Assembly: GCF_032477075.1 (NCBI RefSeq)
Contig: NZ_JAWDXO010000045.1
Coordinates: 1 to 23,476, forward strand
Source: Fusobacterium sp.
Lineage (GTDB): Bacteria; Fusobacteriota; Fusobacteriia; Fusobacteriales; Fusobacteriaceae
Reading direction: 5' to 3'
DNA: 23,476 bases
Every line of letters begins with the position of its first letter. Within the stretch, counting starts at the first letter, position 1. A program made the position numbers and the translations under genes. This document shows positions 15,753 through 23,266 of this stretch, in pieces. Under the pieces are notes generated by a model. That model was not told the origin of the DNA. It saw only the letters and a program-made list of their open reading frames with translations, and did not search any database.

Positions 15753-16340
15753 ATGAAAAAAGTTATATTAATACTGGTTATATTATTATTTACAAGCTGT
15801 TATAAAAGAAGAATTGAAGATATTTCAAAGCAGGAAATAAAAAATGGAATAATATATAAAATTAATGAAGTTAAACCATACAGTGGAACATTTATAGAAA
15901 AATATGAAGAAGATAAATTTCATATAATACAAGATAAAAATGGAGAAAATAAAAGTTATTACAAAGGTGGAAAAATAAGGAAAGAAGTAGTATACAAAAA
16001 TGGAGTAAAGGAAGGAACAGAAAAAACATATTATCCAAATGGACAATTAAAAATAGAAATCATATATAAAAAAGGAACAAAAGAAGGGAAAATGAAAAGA
16101 TATTATCCTAATGGGCAGCTGCAATATGAAGTCTTTTATAAACATGGAGAGAAAGAAGGTATAGAAAAAACATACTATAAAAATGGAAATTTAAGATTAG
16201 AAATTCCTTATAAAAACTCTAAAATAGTTGGAGTAGAAAAAAGATATTATGAAAGTGGAGAATTGTTTGGAGAAATCACATATAGTAATGAAGATGTAAA
16301 AGAAGTTTACTATGAAAAAAATGGAGAGATTAAAGAATAA
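15753..16340 (+). CDS. Lipoprotein with MORN_2-type (YwqK-like) repeats
   Basis: The 195-residue protein starts with a lipoprotein signal peptide: MKK, a hydrophobic run and a lipobox-like LFTSC with Cys16, so it is probably lipid-anchored and exported. From about residue 65 it has about five copies of a 22-23-residue unit with the pattern KEGxxKxYYxNGxLxxExxYKxG, the MORN_2 repeat used by proteins often auto-annotated as YwqK-family antitoxins. That annotation is weak evidence: no toxin gene is next to it. The repeats probably form a beta-hairpin stack. GGAGG precedes the ATG. It stands alone between its own promoter and a terminator. Function is unknown. Confidence 0.82.
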   Translation: MKKVILILVILLFTSCYKRRIEDISKQEIKNGIIYKINEVKPYSGTFIEKYEEDKFHIIQDKNGENKSYYKGGKIRKEVVYKNGVKEGTEKTYYPNGQLKIEIIYKKGTKEGKMKRYYPNGQLQYEVFYKHGEKEGIEKTYYKNGNLRLEIPYKNSKIVGVEKRYYESGELFGEITYSNEDVKEVYYEKNGEIKE

Positions 16341-16352
16341 TTTGATAAAAAT

Positions 16353-16376
16353 AACTGTCTTGTGGCAGTTTTTTTT
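16353..16376 (+). terminator. Intrinsic terminator after the MORN-repeat lipoprotein gene
   Basis: AACTGTC (16353-16359) pairs with GGCAGTT (16364-16370), with one G-U pair and a short TTGT loop, and eight T follow. It lies 12 nt after the stop codon. Confidence 0.85.
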
Positions 16377-16559
16377 ATTTACTTAAAGTAGTAATGAAAT
16401 AAAAAAGGAACTTAGATAAAAAAGTTAGTATAAATAACATAGCAGAAAAAATTAAGCAATATAAAGAGTTGGTATTTTTTAAATTAAATTATAAAGATAA
16501 GGTGCATTTGGAATAGTTTAAAATCAGCAACATAAAAAAGTCAAAATTTGGTATTATAA

Positions 16560-16588
16560 TTGCTTAGAATAAGTTCATATGTTATAAT
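16560..16588 (+). promoter_or_regulatory. Promoter of the mtnN-folC-hprK operon
   Basis: TTGCTT at 16560-16565, a 17-nt spacer and a perfect TATAAT at 16583-16588, which also has an upstream TG (TGTTATAAT), form a strong promoter about 50 nt before mtnN. The preceding 16377-16559 stretch is AT-rich and shows no convincing gene. A second TATAAT at 16555-16560 lacks a good -35. Confidence 0.7.
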
Positions 16589-16638
16589 TTTAGAGAAAAT
16601 AGAAATAAGAAAATAATTAAAATCATAGAGGTGAAGTA

Positions 16639-17334
16639 ATGAAAATAGGTATAATTGGTGCAATGAATGAAGAAGTAGCAGAATTAAAAGCTGTAATGAG
16701 TGATATAAAATCTGAAAATATTGGAAACCTTGAATTTTTTAATGGTAAACTTTTAGGAAAAGATGTAATATTAGTTGAAGGTGGAATAGGAAAGGTAAAT
16801 GCTGCAATATGTGCTACGCTTATGATTAATCATTTCAAAGTAGATAAAGTATTGTTCACAGGAGTAGCAGGAGGAGTAAATCCTGATATTAATATAGGAG
16901 ACATAGTTATAGGAAAGGAACTTATAGAACATGATTTTGACAGCACAGCTTTTGGATATGAATTGGGGCAGATACCAAGAATGGATACTTATATATTTAA
17001 AGCAGACCAGTATTTAGTTGACATAGCCTGCAATGTAGCTGAAAAAGAATTTGGGAAATCTAGAGTATGCGTAGGACGTATAGTAAGCGGAGATGAATTT
17101 GTTGCATCAATAGAAAGAATAAATTGGCTGAGAGATACATTTAAAGCTGATTGTACAGAAATGGAAGGAGCAGCAGTAGCACATGTATGTCATGTATTTA
17201 ATATGCCTTTTCTTATAATAAGAGCAATATCTGATAAAGCTAATCATGATGCAAAAGTTGATTTCCCTGAATTTGTAAAATTGGCAGCTAAAAATTCAAA
17301 AACTATAATAGAAGGTATATTAAACAGGCTTTAA
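16639..17334 (+). CDS. mtnN: 5'-methylthioadenosine/S-adenosylhomocysteine nucleosidase
   Basis: MtnN (Pfs) hydrolyses methylthioadenosine and S-adenosylhomocysteine to adenine plus the thioribose compound, recycling the products of SAM-dependent reactions and feeding autoinducer-2 synthesis where luxS is present. The 231-residue chain is standard. Key positions are Glu12 in IIGAMNEEVAEL, the TGVAGG loop near 74-79, Met175-Glu176 in TEMEGAAVAHVC and the catalytic Asp199 in RAISDKAN, two residues offset from E. coli numbering. GAGGTG lies 5 nt before the ATG. It is the first gene of a close-packed plus-strand operon continuing into folC, hprK, nrnA and a lipoprotein. No luxS is in the window. 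Confidence 0.97.
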   Translation: MKIGIIGAMNEEVAELKAVMSDIKSENIGNLEFFNGKLLGKDVILVEGGIGKVNAAICATLMINHFKVDKVLFTGVAGGVNPDINIGDIVIGKELIEHDFDSTAFGYELGQIPRMDTYIFKADQYLVDIACNVAEKEFGKSRVCVGRIVSGDEFVASIERINWLRDTFKADCTEMEGAAVAHVCHVFNMPFLIIRAISDKANHDAKVDFPEFVKLAAKNSKTIIEGILNRL

Positions 17335-17356
17335 TGAAATTATTGGAGAGATGAAA

Positions 17357-18592
17357 ATGGATATAAATAAATTATTAGATGAACTTTATTCATACTCAAT
17401 GCATGGAATAAAATTGGGCTTAGAAAACATAAAAAAAATATGTGAAGAATTGGGGAATCCTCAAAATTCATATAAGATAATTCATATAGCAGGAACTAAT
17501 GGAAAGGGATCAACTGCTACAACTTTAGAAACTATATTACTTGAAGCAAATCATACTGTGGGAAAATATACTTCGCCTCATATATTAAAATTTAATGAAA
17601 GAATAAGGGCAAATGGTAAAGATATTTCAGATGAGGATATAGCTAAATATTATGAAATAGTTAAAAATGCTGTAGAAAATGTAAAAATAAAACCAACATT
17701 TTTTGAAGTAACAACAGCTATGATGTTTAAATATTTTCAAGATAAGGAAGTGGACTATGTAATACTTGAAACAGGTATGGGTGGTAGATTTGATGCCACT
17801 AATATTACAAAAGCAGATTTATGTATAATAACTAATGTCACTTTAGACCACACTGAATATTTAGGAGATACTATATATAAAATAGCCAAAGAAAAAGCAG
17901 GAATAATAAAGAAATGTCCTAAAGTAATAGTAGCAGATAATAACAATGAATTTTTGAAAGCTATAAGTGAAGAAAAAGCGAAAATAATCAACGTTTTAGA
18001 AAAATATAAATATGCTGAAGAAAAACTTGATTTCAAAAGATTTATAACAGAAATAAAAATAGATGGAGAAATTTTTGAATTTTCTTTGTTTGGAGATTAT
18101 CAATTTAAAAATTTTCTTTGTGCTTATGAAGCAGCATTAGAACTGGGAATACCAAAAGAAATAATAAAGAGAGCAAGTAAGAAAGTAGTATGGCAATGCA
18201 GATTTGAAAGATACAGTATTAATCCTCTTGTAGTACTAGATGGAGCTCATAATCCAGATGGAATGACAGAGTTAAAAAAAGTAATAGAAAAAGGTTATAG
18301 TCCAGAAGAGGTAGTAGCTATTGTATCTATATTAAAAGATAAAGATATAAAAAATATGTTGAAGATTTTAAAAAGTGTCTCATCAACTTTAATATTGACA
18401 TCCCTTGCTGAAAATCCAAGAGGAGTTTCTGGTGAGGAAATATGCAAACAACTTTCAGATACAGAAGGATGTAGTATAGAAAATGATTTGATAAAAGCTT
18501 ATAAAAAAGCTTTATCTTTGAATAAAAAAATAATTCTTATATGTGGGTCTTTTTATCTTTTGAGTAAATTTAAAGAGGAAATAAATGAGTAG
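17357..18592 (+). CDS. folC: Folylpolyglutamate synthase / dihydrofolate synthase family protein
   Basis: FolC is an ATP-dependent ligase of the Mur ligase superfamily that adds glutamate to dihydropteroate or folates in the cytoplasm. The P-loop AGTNGKGST lies near residues 45-53, and the further family marks are TSPH near 73, ETGMGGRFDATN near 136-147, ITNVTLDH and LDGAHNPDG near 292. At about 411 residues the length fits. An ATG at 17351 touches the GGAGAG ribosome site, whereas the in-frame ATG at 17357 is properly spaced, so I chose 17357. It follows mtnN by 22 nt and overlaps the start of the next small gene by 8 nt, so translational coupling is likely. Confidence 0.95.
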   Translation: MDINKLLDELYSYSMHGIKLGLENIKKICEELGNPQNSYKIIHIAGTNGKGSTATTLETILLEANHTVGKYTSPHILKFNERIRANGKDISDEDIAKYYEIVKNAVENVKIKPTFFEVTTAMMFKYFQDKEVDYVILETGMGGRFDATNITKADLCIITNVTLDHTEYLGDTIYKIAKEKAGIIKKCPKVIVADNNNEFLKAISEEKAKIINVLEKYKYAEEKLDFKRFITEIKIDGEIFEFSLFGDYQFKNFLCAYEAALELGIPKEIIKRASKKVVWQCRFERYSINPLVVLDGAHNPDGMTELKKVIEKGYSPEEVVAIVSILKDKDIKNMLKILKSVSSTLILTSLAENPRGVSGEEICKQLSDTEGCSIENDLIKAYKKALSLNKKIILICGSFYLLSKFKEEINE

Positions 18593-18872
18593 AAAAGTAA
18601 ATACTTTAGGAATTTTAATAAAAATTTCAATTTTAGGAGTTTTTATATTTTATGAGCATAAGATGTTTGAGGAATATAAAAGAAGTAAAAAAAATCTTGA
18701 ATATGGGCAAAAAATTATTAATAAAGAAGTGAGAGATTCTTTTTTACAGAGAAAAGAAAACTTTTACTTAGATAAGGATTATCAGCAAAATTTTGATAAA
18801 TTAAAAAAAACTGTACCTGAAAATGAAATACCAGAAGAATTTCAAGGGGGAATAGTCTTTGAACAGAGTTAG
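18585..18872 (+). CDS. Small membrane protein of unknown function between folC and hprK
   Basis: I do not recognise the family. The 95-residue product has a short basic N-terminus (MSRK), one hydrophobic helix at about residues 8-23 (LGILIKISILGVFIFY), then a strongly charged Lys/Glu-rich region with helical character and an acidic tail. The layout is that of a single-pass protein with a short cytoplasmic end, like FtsL/FtsB/DivIC-type division proteins, but the likeness is only architectural. AGAGGAA lies 4-5 nt before the ATG. The gene overlaps folC by 8 nt and hprK by 14 nt, so it is coupled to both and is very probably real. Confidence 0.75.
   Translation: MSRKVNTLGILIKISILGVFIFYEHKMFEEYKRSKKNLEYGQKIINKEVRDSFLQRKENFYLDKDYQQNFDKLKKTVPENEIPEEFQGGIVFEQS
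18844..18861 (+). promoter_or_regulatory. Ribosome binding site and TTG start of hprK, inside the upstream gene
   Basis: AAGGGGG at 18844-18850 lies 8 nt before the TTG at 18859. Starting there gives an N-terminus that aligns with the HprK family opening, whereas the next ATG (18907) would delete it. Confidence 0.7.
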
Positions 18873-20805
18873 AAAGTATAAAGAAAGTGTTATAGTAAGA
18901 GATATAATGGAGCATTTTAATATGGAGCTGATAAATGATGGAGATCTAGATTTTGAAATAAATACTCCAAGTCTATATCAAATAGGATATGAGCTGATAG
19001 GCTTTTTTGATGAAGATGAAGATGAACTAAATAAATATCTTCATATATATGGGAAAAAAGAAGCTATGTTTGTAGAGCAATTATCCCCAGAAAAAAAAGC
19101 AGATATATGGAATAAATATTTTACATATAATTTCCCAGCTCTTATTATAACTGGAGAAACAAAAGTTACAAAAGAAATGATAGAGGCTGCTAAAAAGAAT
19201 AATAAAGCTATATTGAAAAGTTCCATGAGAACATCTAAAACTATAAGAGAATTAAAGTTTTTTCTATCTAAAGAGCTAGCTGAAGAAAAAATGATCAATG
19301 GTTATATGCTTCTTGAAATACTTGGAGTTGGAGTCATGCTTACTGGTTATGAGGACGCAAAAATTGGAGTGACTATAGAACTTTTAGAAAGAGGGCATAA
19401 ACTTATAACTGATAATAATCTTATTATAAAAAGAGTGGCTGAAAATGATTTAGAAGGATATAATCGTTTTGATAAAACTATAATGGATAGTCATTTTTTT
19501 ATAGTGAATAATAAAGATAGAAGTAAAATAGATGTAACTACTCAATTTGGAATAAAAGCAACAAGAAAAATGAAAAGAATAGATATGCTGGTAGTACTTG
19601 AAGAATGGGATGAGAAAAAGTTTTATGATAGGCTTGGTTTAGATGAAGTATATGAAGAATTTTTAGGAGAAAAAATTCCAAAAGTGACTGTACCTGTAAG
19701 AAAGGGAAGAAATCTTGCAATAATTCTGGAAACAGCAGCTTTAAATTATAGATTAAAAATGATGGGAGTAAATTCAGCTGAATATTTTATGAAAGAATCT
19801 AAGAAAATAATAGCAGCAAATAGAGCAAAACAAGGAGATAGTAATATGAATAATGGTAAACTGCTTCCAGTTAGAAAATTAAAAAATGAATTTAACCTAA
19901 AGGTTTTACATGGAGAAGATAAGTTAGATAATACATATATAAAAACTACAGGAATACACCGACCATCTTTAGCATTATCAGGGTATGTTGATATGTACGA
20001 AGATGAGGGTTACACAGGGGTTCAACTTTTCTCAAAAGTAGAATTTAAATATTTGGAAAGTTTATCTGAAGAAAAAAGAATAGAAAATTTGAAAAGATAT
20101 TTAGAATTTCATTTTCCAATAATAGTTCTTACGTCTGATACCGAAATGCCTCAATACTTTTTTGAACTAATAAAAGAAAAAAATCTTATATTGTGCAGAA
20201 GTCCATATAAAAAATCTTCTCAACTAATAGCAAATTTTAATGGATTTCTAGAGACATATTTTACTCCTAATTTATCACTTCATGGAGTATTTTTGGAACT
20301 ATATGGATTTGGAGTACTTCTTGTAGGAAAAAGTGGAATAGGAAAAAGTGAAACAGCACTTGAACTTATTCATAGAGGCCATAGACTAATAGCTGATGAT
20401 ATGGTAAAATTTGTAAAAGATGTAAGTGGAGATATAATAGGTAAAGCAGCTAAACTTCCTTATTTTATGGAGATAAGGGGATTAGGAATAATAGACATAA
20501 AGACTCTATATGGATTGGGAGCTGTAAGAATAAATAAAAAATTAGATATCATAATAGAATTAAAAGAACAAGAAAGGGATAATTATCTTACATCTGTAGA
20601 TTATCAAAGTACTTCATCAGAAATATTAGGAAATAGAATCCCTAAAGTAATATTATATATTTCATCTGGAAGAAATGCAGCAGCAATGGTGGAGATAGCT
20701 GTTATGAATCTTATGGCAATAATGCTTGGTCATGATCCAGAAAAGCTTTATAGTGAAGGATTAAAAAGAATGACTGAAGAAGAAAGAAAAATTTTAGAGA
20801 CTTAG
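18859..20805 (+). CDS. hprK: Tandem (duplicated) HPr kinase/phosphorylase, 648 residues
   Basis: HprK phosphorylates the PTS protein HPr on a Ser and reverses this, linking carbon state to transport and gene control. The usual enzyme has about 310 residues; this one is two HprK units end to end. Unit 1 (about 1-325) matches the fold but has TGYEDAKIGVT (162-172) where the Walker A loop should be, TDN (184-186) for the Asp pair, Asn for the catalytic His and no EIRGLGIID; it keeps YDRLGLDE (256-263) and PVRKGRN (279-285). Unit 2 (about 335-648) has HRPSLALSGY, His475, GKSGIGKSE (490-498), ADD (512-514) and EIRGLGIIDI (538-547), but lacks YDRLGL and reads ISSGRN for PVRPGRN. The TTG start is supported by spacing and alignment. 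Unit 2 should hold the catalytic centre. No ptsH is nearby. Confidence 0.93.
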   Translation: MNRVRKYKESVIVRDIMEHFNMELINDGDLDFEINTPSLYQIGYELIGFFDEDEDELNKYLHIYGKKEAMFVEQLSPEKKADIWNKYFTYNFPALIITGETKVTKEMIEAAKKNNKAILKSSMRTSKTIRELKFFLSKELAEEKMINGYMLLEILGVGVMLTGYEDAKIGVTIELLERGHKLITDNNLIIKRVAENDLEGYNRFDKTIMDSHFFIVNNKDRSKIDVTTQFGIKATRKMKRIDMLVVLEEWDEKKFYDRLGLDEVYEEFLGEKIPKVTVPVRKGRNLAIILETAALNYRLKMMGVNSAEYFMKESKKIIAANRAKQGDSNMNNGKLLPVRKLKNEFNLKVLHGEDKLDNTYIKTTGIHRPSLALSGYVDMYEDEGYTGVQLFSKVEFKYLESLSEEKRIENLKRYLEFHFPIIVLTSDTEMPQYFFELIKEKNLILCRSPYKKSSQLIANFNGFLETYFTPNLSLHGVFLELYGFGVLLVGKSGIGKSETALELIHRGHRLIADDMVKFVKDVSGDIIGKAAKLPYFMEIRGLGIIDIKTLYGLGAVRINKKLDIIIELKEQERDNYLTSVDYQSTSSEILGNRIPKVILYISSGRNAAAMVEIAVMNLMAIMLGHDPEKLYSEGLKRMTEEERKILET

Positions 20806-20818
20806 TTGGGAGGGAAAT

Positions 20819-21769
20819 TTGGATAATTTCTTAGATATAAAAAATAAAATAATAAAAAGTAAAAAAATATTCATAACTGCTCATGTAAATCCAGATGGAG
20901 ATGCAGTAGGTGCAGGATTAGCTTTGTTATCTGGTATTGAAAAATTTAATAGTAACTGTGAAGTAAGATTTGTTCTTCAAGATAAAACTCCTGATAGGGT
21001 AAAATTTTTAGAACTAGAAAAAAGGGCGGAGATATATGATAAAAATAAAAAATATGATATGGATCTTGCTATATGTGTTGACAGTGCTACTTTAGAAAGA
21101 ATAGGAGAAGTTGAAAAGGCCATAAAAAATATATTTACAATAAATATTGATCATCATATTAGTAATCCTAAATATGGAGATATAAATTATCTAGAAAATG
21201 TTTCTTCTACAAGTGAGATAATATATAAATTTTTAAAATTTTTAGATGTTGAAATTGATATAAATATAGGAGAAGCACTTTATACTGGACTTGTAAATGA
21301 TACAGGAAATTTTAAGCATGGTAATGTAACAGAAGAGACATTTAAGATGGCAGGATATCTGGTAAAAATAGGAGTTGATAATTCTAAAATAGTGAGAGAA
21401 TTTTTAAATACTAAAAGTATTGCTGCAATAAAATTTTTAGGTCAAGCTATGTATGAAATGAAATTTGATGAAAAAAAGAAATTAGCTTATTTTTATCTTG
21501 ACAATAAAGATTTTATGAAAAATGGGGGAAGAAAAGAAGATACAGAGGAAATAGTAGAAAATCTAATATCATATGAAAAAGCAGAGGTATCTTTGTTTTT
21601 AAGAGAAGATAAAGTAGGAATTATTAAAGGAAGTATGAGAAGTAAGCATGATATAGATGTAAATAGTATAGCGGGAATGTTTGGTGGTGGTGGACATCTT
21701 AAAGCTTCTGGTTTTACAAGTGAGCTTTCAGCTGAAGAAATTGTTAGAATGATTTTAGAAAAACTATAA
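20819..21769 (+). CDS. nrnA: DHH/DHHA1 phosphoesterase, NrnA-type nanoRNase / pAp phosphatase
   Basis: NrnA-type enzymes degrade 2-5 nt RNA fragments and dephosphorylate 3'-phosphoadenosine 5'-phosphate in the cytoplasm. The first metal motif is AHVNPDGDAVGAG near residues 21-33, a metal Asp lies in CVDSATLERIG, the DHH motif itself is in NIDHHISN near 113-120, and the DHHA1 domain ends with FGGGGHLKASGF. The 316-residue length is standard. The start is a TTG at 20819, preceded by GGGAGGG at 20808-20814; no suitably placed ATG exists. It follows hprK by 13 nt and is followed after 12 nt by a lipoprotein gene. It is the second TTG-started gene in a row. Confidence 0.93.
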   Translation: MDNFLDIKNKIIKSKKIFITAHVNPDGDAVGAGLALLSGIEKFNSNCEVRFVLQDKTPDRVKFLELEKRAEIYDKNKKYDMDLAICVDSATLERIGEVEKAIKNIFTINIDHHISNPKYGDINYLENVSSTSEIIYKFLKFLDVEIDINIGEALYTGLVNDTGNFKHGNVTEETFKMAGYLVKIGVDNSKIVREFLNTKSIAAIKFLGQAMYEMKFDEKKKLAYFYLDNKDFMKNGGRKEDTEEIVENLISYEKAEVSLFLREDKVGIIKGSMRSKHDIDVNSIAGMFGGGGHLKASGFTSELSAEEIVRMILEKL

Positions 21770-21781
21770 GGAGAGTGAAAA

Positions 21782-22699
21782 ATGAAATCAAGAAATATTA
21801 TAGGAATGATTTTTATATCCCTTCTTCTTTTATCTTGTGGAAAAACAGGAGTAGAAAGTAATATAAAAAAAGATGATAAAGTAGTTAGTTTAAGAGAATA
21901 TACTACTTTAAAAGAAACTACTCTTCCTAAGAGAAGAGTGGTTATTGGAAAAGTAAAAAATTATTCAAGATTTGGAACACAGAGAACAGATATAACAACA
22001 AAAGATATTCTTGCTTCTGAATTTTCAAATTCTGGAAGATTTAATGTATTGGAAAGAAGTGATTTGGATTCTGTTCTGGAAGAACTAGCATTTTCTAATA
22101 CTTTAGGAGAAAAATCACTGTTATCAAGGCAAAAGTTTCTTGATACAGATTTCATAGTAATAGGAAGCGTGACAAAATATGCATTAAACACTACAGGGAA
22201 TAAATCTTTATTTTCAAAAAGTAAGGAACAAAAGGCAGAAGTTGTTATAGAGCTAAAAGTAATAGATGTAACTAATGGAAAAGTTTGGATTGAAACTGGA
22301 GAAGGAAGTTCAAGTATTACCTTTGGAACAGTACTTGGAGCAGGAACATATGGATCATATACTTCTTTGGAAGAAGAAGCCTTTAGAGCAGCAGTAATAC
22401 AAGGTGTAGAAAAAATAGTAAAAAAATTAGACTCAATGCCTTGGAGTGCAAGTATTGTTAAAAAATCAGGAAATAATATAATAATCAATTCAGGAGCTAA
22501 CAGTAATTTAAAATTAGGAACTGAAATGGAAGTATATAAAATAGGTGCTCCAATAGAGTATAGAGGAGAAATTTTAGGATATGAAGAAGAAAGAGTAGGA
22601 AGTGCAGTTGTAACAAATTATATTGGTGAAGAAGCTTCTTCTTTGAGATACGAAGGGAAAAACTTTAATGCCCCTGGTATTGTAAAAATAAAAAAATAA
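21782..22699 (+). CDS. CsgG/HfaB-family lipoprotein
   Basis: The 305-residue protein starts with a lipoprotein signal peptide and lipobox LLLSC (Cys19). Residues about 50-215 match the CsgG/HfaB pattern: RRVVIGKVKNYS, a DILASEFSNSGRFNVLERSDLDSVL region, DTDFIVIGSVTKY, then VVIELKVIDVTNGKVWIETGEGSS and an EEEAFRAAVIQGVEKIVKKL helix. The remainder, about 220-305, is a small beta-rich domain of the sort that follows CsgG-like folds in FlgT/TolB-type proteins. CsgG forms the outer-membrane pore for curli subunits, but no curli genes are here, so a general envelope role is as likely. AAGGAG lies 8 nt before the ATG. It is the last gene of the mtnN operon. Confidence 0.85.
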   Translation: MKSRNIIGMIFISLLLLSCGKTGVESNIKKDDKVVSLREYTTLKETTLPKRRVVIGKVKNYSRFGTQRTDITTKDILASEFSNSGRFNVLERSDLDSVLEELAFSNTLGEKSLLSRQKFLDTDFIVIGSVTKYALNTTGNKSLFSKSKEQKAEVVIELKVIDVTNGKVWIETGEGSSSITFGTVLGAGTYGSYTSLEEEAFRAAVIQGVEKIVKKLDSMPWSASIVKKSGNNIIINSGANSNLKLGTEMEVYKIGAPIEYRGEILGYEEERVGSAVVTNYIGEEASSLRYEGKNFNAPGIVKIKK

Positions 22700-22705
22700 A
22701 TTAGG

Positions 22706-22734
22706 TTGAAAAAATATAAATAAAATAGTATCCT
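22706..22734 (+). promoter_or_regulatory. Candidate promoter of sepF
   Basis: TTGAAA at 22706-22711 and TATCCT at 22729-22734 are separated by 17 nt. The sepF start codon lies about 38 nt further on. No terminator separates sepF from the preceding gene, so read-through from the mtnN operon is also possible. Confidence 0.5.
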
Positions 22735-22772
22735 TAATGTATAAGTACTAAATGATTAAGAGGAGATAAAAT

Positions 22773-23090
22773 ATGGATATGGATGTCAATATAGTTTTTG
22801 TAAAACCGACTAAATTTGAAGATTGTATGAAGTGTATAGAACATATAAAAAAAGATAGAATAGTCCACATAAATCTTTATGATTTAGATGCAAGTGATTC
22901 ACAAAGAATATTAGATTATATCAGTGGAGCTGTATATATTCAAGAAGGGCAAATAGTAAATCCAGGAGAGAAAGTATTCTGTACTATTCCTAAAAATAAA
23001 AAATTTGTATTTGAATATAAAGATAGAAGTAGTGTTATGGATTCAAGATATGATGAAGAAGAAGAAATAATTCCGTCATATAAAAAATAA
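22773..23090 (+). CDS. sepF: Cell division protein SepF
   Basis: SepF binds the C-terminal tail of FtsZ and helps shape and anchor the division ring at the membrane. The 105-residue chain is essentially the SepF core domain: VFVKPTKFEDCMKCIEHI, IVHINLYDLDASDSQRILDYISG and AVYIQEGQIVNPGEKVFCTIP follow the family in order. The usual N-terminal amphipathic membrane-targeting helix and linker are absent or reduced to MDMDV, so this form is shorter than the 140-200 residues of Firmicutes SepF. AGGAG at 22761-22765 is 7 nt from the ATG at 22773. It lies after the mtnN operon and before a strong terminator and the rRNA operon. Confidence 0.88.
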   Translation: MDMDVNIVFVKPTKFEDCMKCIEHIKKDRIVHINLYDLDASDSQRILDYISGAVYIQEGQIVNPGEKVFCTIPKNKKFVFEYKDRSSVMDSRYDEEEEIIPSYKK

Positions 23091-23110
23091 CCTAGTAGAA
23101 AATAAAAAAT

Positions 23111-23155
23111 ACTGACTGAGAATTTAATTAAAATAGATTTAAGTCAGTTTTTTTT
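23111..23155 (+). terminator. Intrinsic terminator between sepF and the rRNA operon
   Basis: ACTGACT (23111-23117) pairs with AGTCAGT (23142-23148) around an AT-rich 24-nt loop that can fold further, and eight T follow. It insulates the rRNA promoter from upstream transcription. Confidence 0.85.
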
Positions 23156-23231
23156 ATTTCAAAAATATTTAATAAAATTAATAGTCTATTAATATAAAAA
23201 ATAAAATACTTTAAAAAATGTAAAAAACTTG

Positions 23232-23260
23232 TTGACGGAAAGGGTTAATTATGATATTAT
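23232..23260 (+). promoter_or_regulatory. rRNA operon promoter
   Basis: TTGACG at 23232-23237 and TATTAT at 23255-23260 are separated by exactly 17 nt; TATAAT at 23258-23263 overlaps it with a longer 20-nt spacer. A- and T-rich DNA upstream (about 23160-23231) could act as an UP element. Transcription would start near 23267, about 130 nt before 16S. Confidence 0.75.
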
Positions 23261-23266
23261 AATCCT

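Noticed and set aside
15753..16340. Reading the MORN-repeat protein as an antitoxin
   Set aside because: The name comes from automatic family labels. The protein has a lipoprotein signal and no adjacent toxin, so I describe it by its structure only.
16430..16516. Open stretch of about 30 codons upstream of mtnN ending in TAG, with a protein-like composition
   Set aside because: There is no start codon or ribosome site, and a run of this length is expected by chance in such AT-rich DNA. It could be a gene remnant but I cannot support it.
21961..22488. Minus-strand open frame of 175 codons opposite the CsgG-like gene
   Set aside because: It lacks a ribosome site and any recognisable motif, and the plus-strand frame has a signal peptide and a CsgG-like domain.
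1749..22734. Identical TATCCT -10 hexamers at the yqeB and sepF promoters, considered as a shared sigma-factor signature
   Set aside because: Two 6-base matches are not enough; both are ordinary 4-of-6 matches to TATAAT with normal 17-nt spacing.
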